Of a DNA stretch of 64,000 nucleotides, positions 11,681-21,819 are shown piece after piece. The notes under the pieces are model-generated. The model had not been told where the DNA came from and searched no databases. It worked only from the letters and a program-made list of their open reading frames with translations. The number at the start of each line of letters is the position of its first letter. The first letter of the stretch is position 1. Source of the DNA: Liriodendron chinense. Lineage: Eukaryota > Streptophyta > Magnoliopsida > Magnoliales > Magnoliaceae. The stretch is from the NCBI GenBank assembly GCA_003013855.2, contig ML058449.1, positions 2,356,001-2,420,000 on the forward strand, in the 5' to 3' direction. The position numbers and the translations under genes are program-made.

Positions 11681-11907
11681 GTCGACCGGTCGTGATTGGT
11701 CGACCAGGGGTCCACGACTAGTCGTCCAGGGTTCAAGATCGGTCGGCCAATGCCCAAAAAGGGCCAGAGAGCTTGCTGTCTCTTAAAACAGGTCTACCCG
11801 ACCTGGTCGTGACCGGTCGGACCAGCCCTGCCGACCGGTCGGCCTAATGGCCTTCCCACTCCAGCAGCCCCTGTCTACTCTGGATCCCAGTCCGACCGGT
11901 CGGTCAG
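11681..11907. repeat. palindrome array in solo LTR D1
   Basis: Several intact and decayed GACCGGTC-type dyads, for example GTCGACCGGTCGTGATTGGT at 11681, GGTCGTGACCGGTCGG near 11805-11820 and CCGACCGGTCGG near 11828 and 11892. They are of the same type as the dyads in the gypsy LTRs of A and B. Confidence 0.85.
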
Positions 11908-12257
11908 GCCTGGGTTCAGCCTGATGATAGCTAACCCACTATTTTCTCAACCCTCTTGCATTGGCCAAAGTTTGGGTGCACTTTTAGGATACCTAGGGCC
12001 AATCTAAAATGACTAAAGGTTTCCTAATCATAGTCAAGGTTATCAAAGAGGTTAAAGGGTTGGGTTTTGGTCAAGGTTAAGGCACATCAAGGCATCACTT
12101 TTACCTGTATCTTCTTCCTTGATGCAGCAGGGCCAATTGAGTCTTCGGTCTTCGTCTTCGGTCTTCGTCTTCATTAGGCTCAATCGACACTAGACTCACT
12201 GACCTAAGTAATTGACAAACAAGGTGCACTAGTATGCCACAGAAAAGTACACTAACA

Positions 12258-13134
12258 GTGCTTAGCTGCATTGGGGCTCGACGCTACTCGGCGCTTTGGG
12301 AGGGCACATCGAGATCAACTACCTCTTGCGGCTGAGCGGGAGGAGAAATAGCAGTGGCCTCAACCATTGTGGAAGCAACTACAGGGGTAACAATAGCCCC
12401 CGAAAGCATGACTTGCCCAATCGCGCAGGTAACTATGGCTGAAGCGGGAGTGGCCTTCTTCTTCAGAGTGACTCTCCTCTGATCCAAGTTCTCGGGAGCC
12501 TTCCTCTTCAACTTGGGACGATCTACCATTCTTGTGAAAAAATGAGACAACAAGTCAGCAAGCCATAAAGATTGACTCGTGCAAGTAAGATGTTGAGCTC
12601 GAGGACTTGCCATCTAGGATTAAGCCGAACTGTCACAAGAGTTTAGTAGTAAGAAGCTTCTTGCAATCCCATTCTCCAGCAAGTCGCGATCTGACAACCC
12701 CGACCTGGCATTGAAGACGATCTGGTAGGCCGGGCTGCGACCTGACAAAAGCTGCAAAAATAAGTATGACCTCATGTTAGCAATGAACAAGAAAGCAAAG
12801 CAAAGTGAAGGCCATAAGAAAGGAGGTCGGGACCTAAAACCTCAGACACTCCAGCTCATCCTTTGGTGCCTCCCACTCTCCGAAGGCAAAGAATAATTTA
12901 TCCTTCTAGCCTTTTTTAGAGGATAGATTCTTGGAAATTATGGGGCCGCCCTTACCCGACCACGAAGAAAAATAAAACCAGCTATGAGCTTTGGGACTGC
13001 CCTTGGTCTGGTATAAGTAGAAGATCTCATTGACGATGAGCTCACCGTTCCCAACCCGCTGCCACAAGATGCAACAGCCAAAAACCGCCCGCCAAACATT
13101 GGGATTCAATTGCCCCAAGGTGACCCTAAGACGA
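12258..13134 (-). pseudogene. middle part of antisense TE ORF, with intron-like gaps
   Basis: Second segment, between solo LTRs J and D1. It starts in frame with the N-terminal segment and reads GQLNPNVWRAVFGCC, then NGELIVNEIFYLYQ. This is the N-W-R / L-V-x-E-F-x-Y pattern of the plant 'putative gypsy type transposon' (Transposase_28-like) proteins. A TAG near 12906 replaces a Trp before KDKLFFAFGEWE. A likely intron follows (GTTTTAG donor side near 12840, TTTTTGCAG acceptor near 12750). A second acceptor-like TTTTTTCACAAG precedes MVDRPKLKRKAPENL near 12530, a basic stretch that may be a nuclear signal. The last part ends EVVDLDVPSQSAE with a stop at 12284. Confidence 0.6.
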
Positions 13135-13579
13135 TGTTGGGGCTTAAAATATCACAATTGATAAAAGATGAAGAGATGACTCGAAATGGTAGTCCGACTC
13201 TACGAAAGACCCGATAACAATCGAAAAAAAAATGGCAAGTGCATGTGTGGTCTCGGCCTAAATGGCCTACACAATAGGCTTAAGATTGACGCCTACCATA
13301 TGTAGACCTAATTAAACATGCACCACCTGACCAAATGAACCAGAAGACCCTAAAAACCCTTTAACTTTCCAACTGGTTCTCGAACGTCGCATTTTTCTAC
13401 CTGTGCACCTCGAAATGCATTGTTTCCATGGGAAAGCGGGCCGAAAGAGACTAATAATCTTACATCTACCATAATTAGTTGCAATTGACCATTCACCTTC
13501 TAATTCATGTAGAACTACATGATTTAAGGTTAAAGGAACTGAGTTGCATGTGAGGGCGATCCTGAAAAAGGTATCTATA

Positions 13580-14165
13580 CATTGAGAGCACATGCGCTAA
13601 CCCTAAAAATCCTAAAATTTTTATAAGTACTGGCAGAGTGACATGTGGTTACCCCAAAATGTAGAGTGACATGCGCTTACCCTCAGAAATGCAAGATCAG
13701 ATGCGTTTACCCTAAAAAACCCTAGAAATTTATAAGTGTTGCAGGATCAAATGTGCTTATCGCCAAAATCGTAGGATCACATACGCTTATCCCCTTGAAA
13801 CTTCATTATTATCATAATCACATGCGCTTAGCTCTCATTGGCCCTTCTCTGCGATCTTCGGCTATAAATAGCTCGACATTTCCATGACACAACACGAGTA
13901 ATAGAGAGAGCAACCCGAGGTAGATGCGCTTACCCCAAAATGCACATGCGCTTACCCCTAAAAAACCCTCGAGAATCACTTATTGTGCGCTAACCCCCTA
14001 AATTTGAGGCCACATGCGTCTACCCCCCAAAATCTAAGGTTAGGTGCCCTTGGCCTAAAGGCCACATGCGCCTACCCCTCACCATGCACCTGTGTGTGAT
14101 TCTCAGGGTTGACGGGGGTGGGCCATGCGCCTACCACTTCTACAGTGGGGGTGACATTCACCTAC
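13580..14165 (+). repeat. CATGCGCTTACCCC-word array in LTR J
   Basis: About a dozen copies of a word near CACATGCGCTTACCCC, with variants GCGCTAACCC, GCGTCTACCCC and GCGCCTACCCC, spaced roughly 30-60 bp on both sides of the TATA box. Looser CGCCTACCTTAATT words continue to about 14540. Confidence 0.85.
13861..13870 (+). promoter_or_regulatory. TATA box of LTR J
   Basis: GCTATAAATAGC, a near-consensus plant TATA box in the middle of the word array. Confidence 0.7.
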
Positions 14166-15652
14166 GCCCCTGGGCACGCCCAGGCTGAGTTTAGAGGTCC
14201 CTTGAGTCCACTTCACCAATAGTCGAGGTTAATCACACTTAATTAAACAATCTACGCCTTAATGACCATACTTAGACATTTTCATTCCTCGAAAATACTT
14301 ATTTTGATAGTCGCCTACCATAATTAAGCATAATTGAGCATTCACCTACCTTAATTCATCATCATCTTAACCTAAGATAACTTAATTGAGAACTCGCTTA
14401 ATATTAAGTCATCATCTGTTATCATAAAGCAATGTAATCAGGCATGTACTTAGCCATTTTTAGTCCTTAAAAACACATATTTTGACAGTCGCCTACCAGA
14501 ATTAGGCATAATTGGGCATTCGCCTACCTTAATTTTCCGCTCTTATGCATCAAAGCAACACGAATAGGCCTTCACTTGACCTAATTCCTCGTCTGTGCAT
14601 CGTAATACATCTCCAACCAACATTAACTTAGCCAAATTAAGCATACACTTAAGGCAATTCAACCTAATTGAGTATACATCTTTCTTGATCCAATGCCTAT
14701 TCAACACGATCTAACTTACTCTTGCATACACTCAATCAAATATTGCATGTATTCCATTATATTTATCATGCACCAAAGACCCCTCACCTTGTATACAATG
14801 TCCCGTACATTCACATATGCATGAACAAACCTAATACTTAACTTGTGTTGTATAACGACTATCAATAAGTGTACATGATGAGAATGCTTCCGAAGATGAT
14901 TCACCATACTCCAGCATGATGTAACAAGCAATTATAACCACTTTCTATTGATTTCTATTTGTTGTATAACTAAAAGTTCAGCTCGGATTGAGACTTCAGA
15001 CTAACCAAAAGTGGCTATGATCACCATTAGAAACTGAGATCCCAGAGTTCCTAAATATTACAATACATTTCCTATGGATTGTACTACCTATCTAAAGTGG
15101 GATCCGCTGGTTGAGTTGTTCAGGTATGGTCATAGTGTGTCTTCTTGCGGTCACCCATCCATAATGACGATCACTGGCTCTGTGTTGCACCACTTAGTAA
15201 CCATAATACGTCTTTCTGCGGTCACCCATCCACAACGACGGTCACTAGCTCTGTGATGTAGCATTCAGTTAAAACCCTAGCTGTCTCTTAACTCAGACCA
15301 CCTGAAAGAACATGGTACATATGCATCTGACCTATCCAAACGATGGCTCAGTCCAGAACAAAACTATACCGATCTTTATGATCGTGAACTTAAAGACCAT
15401 AGTCCCCGATGACTTAATCTTTTGTCTTTTAATCAAGGGTGATAAACCATTGATGTAATTAAGGACTCATGTCAGATCACGGCATAAAATGTACAAGATC
15501 TCAGAATTTCTGAAATAAAATTCACCTTGCGATATCTCTTCTTGCGTGTACTTTTGTGATTGCTTGTGATTGTCTATAAATGTTTCCATTACTCAGAAAC
15601 CCATAACAACAATACACAAAAATGTTGTCCATCACATTTTTCAGTTCTAACA

Positions 15653-15990
15653 AACGACAAAGTACCTCTCTCTCCAGATGGTGGAGAGGCAGGTGAAGGC
15701 CACAAGAAAAGAAAACTGGATATAGAGCGACCTCCCCTGGAGGAGGTCGGCTTGGGACCTCTTTAGCTTGGAGTAACCTACGACCCACTGAGCTAGGGGT
15801 ATGACAGAGTGATCTATAGTGTTTCAGGTCGGACATCATCAACCTCGACACAAAAATATCAATGACATAGAGGGACTCGACAGCATGGGAGGAGGTCGGC
15901 TCTTCTGCCTGTTGTTCCTCCTCGGACTCAGGGGTTAGCCCCACAGGACGAGATTCGACCTTAATAGCCAGCCTAGATTGAACTCAGACT
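15653..15990 (-). pseudogene. N-terminal part of antisense TE ORF
   Basis: First segment of the antisense ORF. It has an acidic stretch (ESEEEQQAEEP), then SRLMMSDLKHYRSLCHTPSSV, then RPPPGEVALYPVFFSCGLH and LPLHHLEREVLCR. It resembles the N-terminal region of Transposase_28-type proteins (conserved pro-rich VALY-FF-G-LPLH pattern, recalled, not searched). The frame is cut by solo LTR J at 15652 and continues in the same frame at 13134. The start is uncertain: the frame is open from about 15985 and no convincing ATG context is seen. Its promoter would be the TATA box at 16293-16305. Confidence 0.6.
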
Positions 15991-16292
15991 CTTCAAACGG
16001 TGCCCCTGCCGTAGATTCACTCAGATCTCCCACCAACTTGTCCCGAAACGATTAGAGACTGTGGCCGTGTCAGCGTCCTCCTCGGAGGATATCGAGGAGA
16101 ATGGAGAACGAAAAATAAAGAGAAAGGGACACAGAGAGACAACATACTAGAAAACTCTAGGACTCCGAGGAAGAATAGGCTGGAAACCTAGGAATGCAAG
16201 GACTTAGAGATTTTGGAACACCATCAAGTCGGCACAACTCGGCAGAGTTCAGACGTATTACGAACAGAATGTGAAGAAAGGAAGGGGACTGA

Positions 16293-16305
16293 GGGTATTT
16301 ATAGG
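16293..16305 (-). promoter_or_regulatory. TATA box of the antisense ORF
   Basis: Minus strand GCCTATAAATACC, roughly 310 bp upstream of the antisense ORF and pointing away from the 3' LTR. It would drive antisense transcription independently of the LTR promoter. Confidence 0.6.
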
Positions 16306-16677
16306 CATTAATCTCCTCATACTTGTTCCGCCCCCAACAGTGCCACACATCAGAGCAGGGCAGTCTCGTGCAGTGAAACGCCTCCTCGTCTATCGCACCC
16401 CTCTGCGTGTCATCACAGGATTCGCCTGAGTAGAGATACGATGATTTGGCTAACAAGCCATCGTTACGCATTAGCTCATGATTCGCTTAGAGGATGGTGC
16501 GACAACTGCACTGTAGGAGCAATCATGGCGCCCCTTCGAATTTCATGCACACCATTAATTGCTTGGTTCCCACCTTGCTAGCTAGAGAAATCTAAGCAGA
16601 AGTTTGAAATTTCAGAGTTCTTGTGCAACCAGACTGGTTTGAAGATCCCACTTCTAAGCTCAAACAGGTTAACCTCG

Positions 16678-16692
16678 AAAGTGGGGGGCAAC
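16678..16692 (+). promoter_or_regulatory. polypurine tract of element M
   Basis: AAAGTGGGGGGCAAC directly before TGTTGTGGGGGATT; a G-rich tract followed by TG is the expected 3' LTR junction. Confidence 0.6.
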
Positions 16693-17475
16693 TGTTGTGG
16701 GGGATTTCGAATTGGCCCCTCACATGGGAAAGGAGGCCCAAAAGGCCCAAGTATAAGTACGCGGCCTTGACCTCCAAGCTTAGGAGGGAATGGAGTGGAG
16801 CAAATGGATGATTAACCCTCTGAGAGGAGCACCAACTGTCAAGCTTCCTACCGCAATTCTATTAACGTTTGCAAAGATAAAGCTAGAGCTAGAGCAAAGC
16901 ATCTCCATGTTCTTAGCTCTCTGAGCAAGGAGTAACGACTGATGATCCGAGCAAGGAGACCATCTAAGCGAGCGATTATTCAAGTTTAGAGATGAGCTAC
17001 CGAGTTGGACCGACAGGAGGCAGAGTTCAGACTCGCCCTCCAAGAAGATCTACAAATCTGGGTGAGAGGCCCAAAGGGGAGGAACACGAGCGCCAAGCAC
17101 CACATCCTAAGCATACTAGGCCAACCATCGCCAAAGAGCCGATACGATGATTCCTTGCAGTCCGCCAAACACAGACGAGGTAGGGATCCAACTTCATCTC
17201 AACCATAAATCTCTCATAAAAGTTAGGTGCGAGACTTCCACCTAATAAAGACTCTCCTAACGTATCCTAGCATAACTCCCGCATCTAGAACATCCCATAC
17301 ATACTACAAATAGGACATCGGTCTCCAAATCAAGATATGACATTCATAACCTTTACAACCATTACGTTCTGTTCTATAAACTTAAGCAGCAGATGGTCTA
17401 CAGTCGGCCACCGACACTTGCCCCCATTGTTTATTTTCACTCTCTTGCAGGACCGACGATCAGAGGGTATCACGA
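16693..17475 (+). repeat. 3' LTR of element M (right end approximate)
   Basis: Begins TGTTGTGGGGGATTTCG after the polypurine tract. The later text GGCCACCGACACTTGCCCCC and TCTTGCAGG near 17405-17450 resembles the ends of Tat-type LTRs. No partner LTR is in the window, so the end at a CA near 17475 is a guess. Confidence 0.4.
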
Positions 17476-18928
17476 GCTTGCTTCATCTGGAGAAGACAAT
17501 GGTAGAAAATATCATAAGGCTGGCCTTAACTCGACCTTGTGCATTGGTCAATTCCAAGTGACAACAGTAGATTTTAAAGCTCCAACCTAACAAGTGGCAA
17601 CTCCAAGTTAGACGCATTTTTACCTCCAGACTAACTTCACGTTCAAATCAAACTAGAACTAAAATTGACATACAAAGAGAGCTGAGAAAGCGAGGGCTTT
17701 AGCTTATTCGCACGGGACAACGTTTACATATCCCCATTGTTTATTGTGATGTGGTCTACTTGAGCTTCAAATTTGCTTAGAAAAAGGATAAATAGTGTGG
17801 ACATAAAACACATAAATCACATTAGCCATGTGGTGCCCAACGAATCAACACACCACCACGTGAACTTAGAGGTATTATGTGCGAGGTTGCACTATTCCAT
17901 TAGTTTGGTACATCTTATTGACTTATATTTTGTGCCTACGGTGAAGATATCATCCCTATCAACGGAGTTAATTTCATCGGTAGAACATCATCCCTATCAG
18001 TTGAGTCAATTTAATTCGTGGAGCATCATCACGTTCGGGGGAGTTGGTTTAATTCGCGGACTTCACAGAGCTTGGGTGTTTTAGGTGAAACCGTTAGGCC
18101 TTGTGACCGAATCACCAAGGTTATCCTAGCGACCTAAACTTGCAAGAAACATATCTTCTGGCATGATGTGGCGGGCTTAGAAGCAGATTGCATCCTGCCC
18201 CTCCATGATAATTAATCAAGGCAGGGCTCTGTGGAGCCCACCAAGATATATAGATTTTCTCTATGCCGCCCATACATTTTTCCAGATCATTTTAGGGTAA
18301 TGAACTAAAAAATGAGATAGATCCAAAGCTTAAGTGGACCACACCATAAGAAACAGCGAAGATAATCGCACCCATGGTTGGAACCTTTATAAGGGCCAAC
18401 ATGATGTTTATTTCCATCCAACCCTTATCCTTGCCTCTGTGGTAGACTCCTAGGAGTTTCAATACAAGGTATGGGGCTTGAGTACCCATAGGTGGTGAAA
18501 TCCCAGAATGGCGTGAGTGCGGGGTGTGTGCATGGGTGGGTGTGTGGTGTGTGTGTGAAAAAAAAATTCACAAGGTCATATAGATGTGTAGGAAGGGAAA
18601 ACGCAGATGTCAACTTCATCTTATAGGCGTCAATATCCTCTTCAAAAAATGAATGCATATAACACCAGTGGGTGGGTTGCATGACTGACCTAAAAAAAAA
18701 AAAAACCTATATATCACGGAGGGCGGCAAGAGCCCTTGTTTACACTGATTTTCATTTAACGTGGGCATAACTTAATCCGCCTCTAAGTAAATTGGGCTCA
18801 CAAAGCTGTCAGATATGAGGCCAAACAACTTTCAAACATGCTCTGCCTAGCCCCATCTCTAGCAATGCCTTGTCACCTAATCAAATTTGGCCACACCGTG
18901 TGAGAAGGGATGGCAAGGGAAGTACTCA
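17476..18928. other. intergenic, no gene seen
   Basis: Holds a decayed foldback element (17744-18425), a loose tandem repeat with a CATCATCCCTATCA word (17944-18062), and a TG-rich stretch followed by poly-A near 18535-18570. No protein similarity recognised. Confidence 0.5.
17744..18425. mobile_element. decayed foldback (GGGCCCACC) element
   Basis: The left arm (17744-17840: GTGGTCTACTTGAGCTTC, then GTGGACATAAAACACATAAA) is an inverted match to the right arm (18218-18425: GCTCTGTGGAGCCCACCAAG, then CAGATCATTTTAGGG and GTGGACCACACCATAAG). The middle is unrelated text. Confidence 0.5.
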
Positions 18929-18933
18929 ATTGA

Positions 18934-19321
18934 TGGTATGGACTCCCAGGTCGATTCGGCCACCACGAGCACGTCGACCTGTTCTCCTTTAAGGTGGAAT
19001 TTTTTAACAAAAGAAATAACACCAAATTGGATTCACTTCGAGGGGAATCTTATCCTCCTGCTCCTTAACAAGGAAAAGATGCAAATTTTGTTGCTGATTT
19101 TCATTGACTCCAAGCATTAAATACAGATTACATCTAACAGTTACCACAACTAACCATTACACCAAAAACCCCTAAAAATGCTCAACACCATCCACTACTC
19201 CTAACCACTAGCAACTACCTATAGACATGCATCTAAATCCCTAAAGACTCTCAACATTACCCCACTACTAATAACAAAAAATAACTACCTAAAGACGTGC
19301 ATCTGGGAGGAGCACATATCA
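18934..19321 (-). repeat. 3' LTR of chromovirus C
   Basis: 388 bp, TGATATGTGC...CCATACCA on the element strand. Confidence 0.9.
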
Positions 19322-19335
19322 ATCCTCCCCGCTTA
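19322..19335 (-). promoter_or_regulatory. polypurine tract of chromovirus C
   Basis: Minus strand AAGCGGGGAGGAT directly upstream of the 3' LTR TGATATG. Confidence 0.8.
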
Positions 19336-19668
19336 CAGCAGCCTTGTCCTCAAGGTTGAGGTTTGGAAAATGCTCGATGATAGAATGATACTTTTCCCAT
19401 TTGGCGTCTTCTGGTGGGGTCCCTTGCCATTGGATCAATACCTCAGTCACTGCTCGATTTCCTCTCTTCACCATGCGTTGCCCTATGATTGCCTGTGGTA
19501 ATGGCTGCATTACACCCTTCATAGTAAAAGATGGAAGATCTTCTTGGGCTTGAACATGTTGTCCAAGTTTCTTTTAAAGACAAGATACATGAAAAACAGG
19601 GTGTATTTTTTAGCTTGACGGTAACTCGAGCTTGTAGGCTACTGATCCGATTCGTTGGACTATTTTAT
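19336..19668 (-). pseudogene. integrase C-terminus and chromodomain of C
   Basis: In the reading direction it starts just after insertion B with PYKIVQRIGSVAYKLELPS, the SH3-like tail of integrase. A frame-interrupted linker follows, then a chromodomain (VTEVLIQWQGTPPEDAKWEK, ending HSIIEHFPNLNLEDKA, 19522-19319). The chromodomain marks the chromovirus branch and normally directs insertion into particular chromatin. The Trp and aromatic positions of the fold are retained. Confidence 0.85.
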
Positions 19669-19932
19669 ATGGTTGTTGAGCTCTTAATTGTGCAAATTCT
19701 AACCCAAATTCATCACTCATTGTGCAAGGTTTGTATGGTTTGTAGGCTAATCCAATGCATGTTTTGTGACTACAGGACTGAGAGTGGTTCCACCTAATTG
19801 AAGATAAAAAGGGCTCATTTGGGACTATTTTGATGAAGATCATTTGAGGACCAAAGAAGAAAAGAAGAAAGAAAGTAAAAGAAAGGAGCAAGGAAAGAAA
19901 AGAAAAGGAAGAAAAGAAAAAAAGGAAGACTA

Positions 19933-20195
19933 CCGACCGGTCTTGACCGGTCGGCCAAGAAGGCCAGACCGGTCTTGACCGGTCAGCCATGCACGTTGGG
20001 AGGTTGCTGAAGACGTCCGACCGGTCATGACCGGTCGGACATGATTGCTGGACCAATGATGAACAAGCCCGACCGGTCAAGACCGGTCGGCCATACTTGC
20101 TGGAACGTTAATGAAGATGTCCGACCGGTCATGACCGGTCGGATATGGTTGCTGGAGTGGTCAGCCAATGAGGCCGACCGGTCATGACCGGTCGG
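19933..20195. repeat. palindrome array in 5' LTR of B
   Basis: Six dyads CCGACCGGTC-NN-GACCGGTCGG at 19933-19954, about 19965-19986 (outer bases changed), 20017-20038, 20069-20090, 20121-20142 and 20174-20195. Four successive starts are 52 bp apart. The central dinucleotide is AT, AA or TT. Those with AT are perfect 22-bp palindromes. Confidence 0.95.
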
Positions 20196-20298
20196 CTGTG
20201 CGTAAGAATTTAGAAACTTCCAAATACAGCCCGATTTTCTCTGCGCTGCGTAACTCTTACGCAGTTTCTCGATTCTTCCGAAGTTGTGGAGCCTCCAG

Positions 20299-20309
20299 AC
20301 TATAAAAGG
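20299..20309 (+). promoter_or_regulatory. TATA box of 5' LTR B
   Basis: ACTATAAAAGG, about 105 bp after the last palindrome; identical copy at 29050-29060 in the 3' LTR. Confidence 0.8.
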
Positions 20310-21281
20310 ACACTTAGGGATCGTTCCTAGGGCATCGTAGAAGGGTTTAAGCGAGGTTGGAGGCTGTGGAAGTGGATTTCGAAGTTTCACAACTCCTTCT
20401 AGTTTGCTTTGCTGTTTTCATGCTTTATATAGTTGTTTCATGTTTTGTTGGATCATGAGCAGCTAAACCTCTTAGCTAGGGCTAAGAGGTGAAGCTTGTA
20501 GTAGATCCAAGATGTTTTAATTCGTAGTTAAGTGGTTTTAAGTGTGGAATTCATGATTATGAACTAAGGTTTGAAGTTTATACAAGTTTTTGAGTAGTTT
20601 TTCTTAGTCTTATGATGACTCATGGATGTTTGGGAGAATTACTTAATTGCTTAATTGGTTTGTATCCGTCTAGACCTGTATGATCCGAGGAATCGGAGTG
20701 CGCTCTAGTACTATGATCTTCATAAAGGGACTTCATACCAAAGTTCTATTTTTCTGTTTTTCTGGAATATGTATGGACTGTGCATATGATTTGAATCAAG
20801 TTCAAATCCTGATCTAGCCTTGTCTTGTGACAGGACTTGAGGATGGTTATGATTGTGAACTAGACCTTTAGGAAAGGGGAATGACCTATGCAATTGAGCA
20901 TGCTCAGATCAGCCTACATTGAGTGAATCTTATGCATAGAACTTACATATGACAGATTGTTTAGTTTAACAGCTCTATCATCCGATTAGAAAGGTCTTAA
21001 TATCAATTCTAGTTGAGAGAATGAGAAACCACAGCGGATTGAACATCAAGGATTGCTACAAGTGGATCCTTGAAGCCCTAGTGCCTTTTTATCATTAGTC
21101 ACTTTAATTTAATTAAACTTTGTTACTCACATCAATTCTATTCAAAATCTGATTACTAGCTTTCAATAGACACTTTTAGATGTGTTTGTGAAATCCTACA
21201 TAAGTCCCTGTGGATCGACCTCGGTCTTACCGAGATTATTACTACATCGCAACCCTACACTTGGGGAAGCAAACAAGTTTT

Positions 21282-21299
21282 TGGCGCCGTCGCCGGGGA
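21282..21299 (+). other. primer binding site (tRNA-Asp) of element B
   Basis: TGGCGCCGTCGCCGGGGA, complementary to the 3' end of tRNA-Asp with one mismatch, six bases after the LTR. Confidence 0.9.
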
Positions 21300-21819
21300 T
21301 TTTGACGGTTTTTCACAAATATCTGAAATTAGTATCTATTTGGGATTTTTAAGATTTTAGGACTAACTTATTTGTTTATTTGATTTTTCTTTTCAGGGAT
21401 TTCTAGGAAGCTGAAGAAGATACAAGGATTTCAAGTGCTGAATCAGGTTCTATCTTTCTAAACCTTACTCTTCTTCTTCTTCTATTCATTCCTATTTTAT
21501 TCATCTCTTGTAGAGTGGGTGGAGACTCCTTTTGGATCTCTGAAAGGTCGGCCTTTTTACCACCTGAATTCCTATTAGTCGGCTCTGCCGTCTTGGATCA
21601 CCTTGTGCTCAGAGATTTCTTTTCTCATCTCTACTCCTCTTTCTCCTTTTTCTGCACTTTTTCTCAAAAGATTCAAAGAGTTGGTGGGGAGTTCTCTGAA
21701 CCCCTATTGACCAGGAGAAATCGGTCTCTATCCTTGCTTCTGGCTTAGCCATTGCAAGACACCTTGTGCTTCGGTCTTAGAGAAAAGTAAAGAAAGGGAG
21801 GAAGAATTCTTCTTTCTCT
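21300..21819 (+). other. 5' leader of element B
   Basis: About 520 bp between PBS and gag with pyrimidine-rich blocks. A 77-codon open stretch at 21515-21748 resembles no known protein and is not called a gene. Confidence 0.6.

Larger units (their letters stand above)
10313..12257 (-). mobile_element. solo LTR D1 (copia-type family D)
   Basis: 1945 bp bounded on the element strand by TGTTAGTG...CTTTCA, with perfect 5-bp target duplications GTGCT at 10308-10312 and 12258-12262 and no internal region, so it is a solo LTR left by LTR-LTR recombination. It is homologous along its length to D2 (36884-38823). Its first bases also match element E, which carries a copia gag, hence the copia assignment. 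It is inserted in the antisense ORF of element M. Confidence 0.9.
13135..15652 (+). mobile_element. solo LTR J (2.5 kb)
   Basis: Starts TGTTGGGGCTTAAAA and ends TTCTAACA. It is flanked by near-perfect 5-bp duplications, GACGA (13130-13134) and AACGA (15653-15657). Removing it restores an open frame in the antisense ORF, which supports both boundaries. No internal domain is present, so it is read as a solo LTR. Its TATA box (13861) gives the plus orientation. A roughly 40-bp word containing GGTCACCCATCCA is repeated near 15146 and 15219. Confidence 0.75.
9561..17475 (+). mobile_element. Tat-like Ty3/gypsy remnant with antisense ORF (element M)
   Basis: Inferred from three linked parts: an antisense ORF on the minus strand (9561-15990, interrupted), its TATA box (16293-16305), and just beyond it a plus-strand polypurine tract (16678-16692) and 3' LTR start (16693). 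An antisense ORF between pol and the 3' LTR is a known trait of Tat-lineage elements. The gag-pol part and 5' LTR are absent to the left. Solo LTRs D1 and J interrupt the antisense ORF. The right limit is approximate. Confidence 0.5.
19674..21275 (+). repeat. 5' LTR of element B
   Basis: 1602 bp, TGTTGAGCTC...GCAAACA. Holds an A+G-rich block (19850-19930), six palindromes, a GCGTAACTCTTACGC inverted repeat near 20247-20261, the TATA box and the U5 end. Confidence 0.95.

Noticed and set aside
19933..20195. CRISPR-like array
   Set aside because: Repeats are palindromes inside a eukaryotic LTR, flanked by TATA box and U5; no cas genes, and spacers are conserved between copies.
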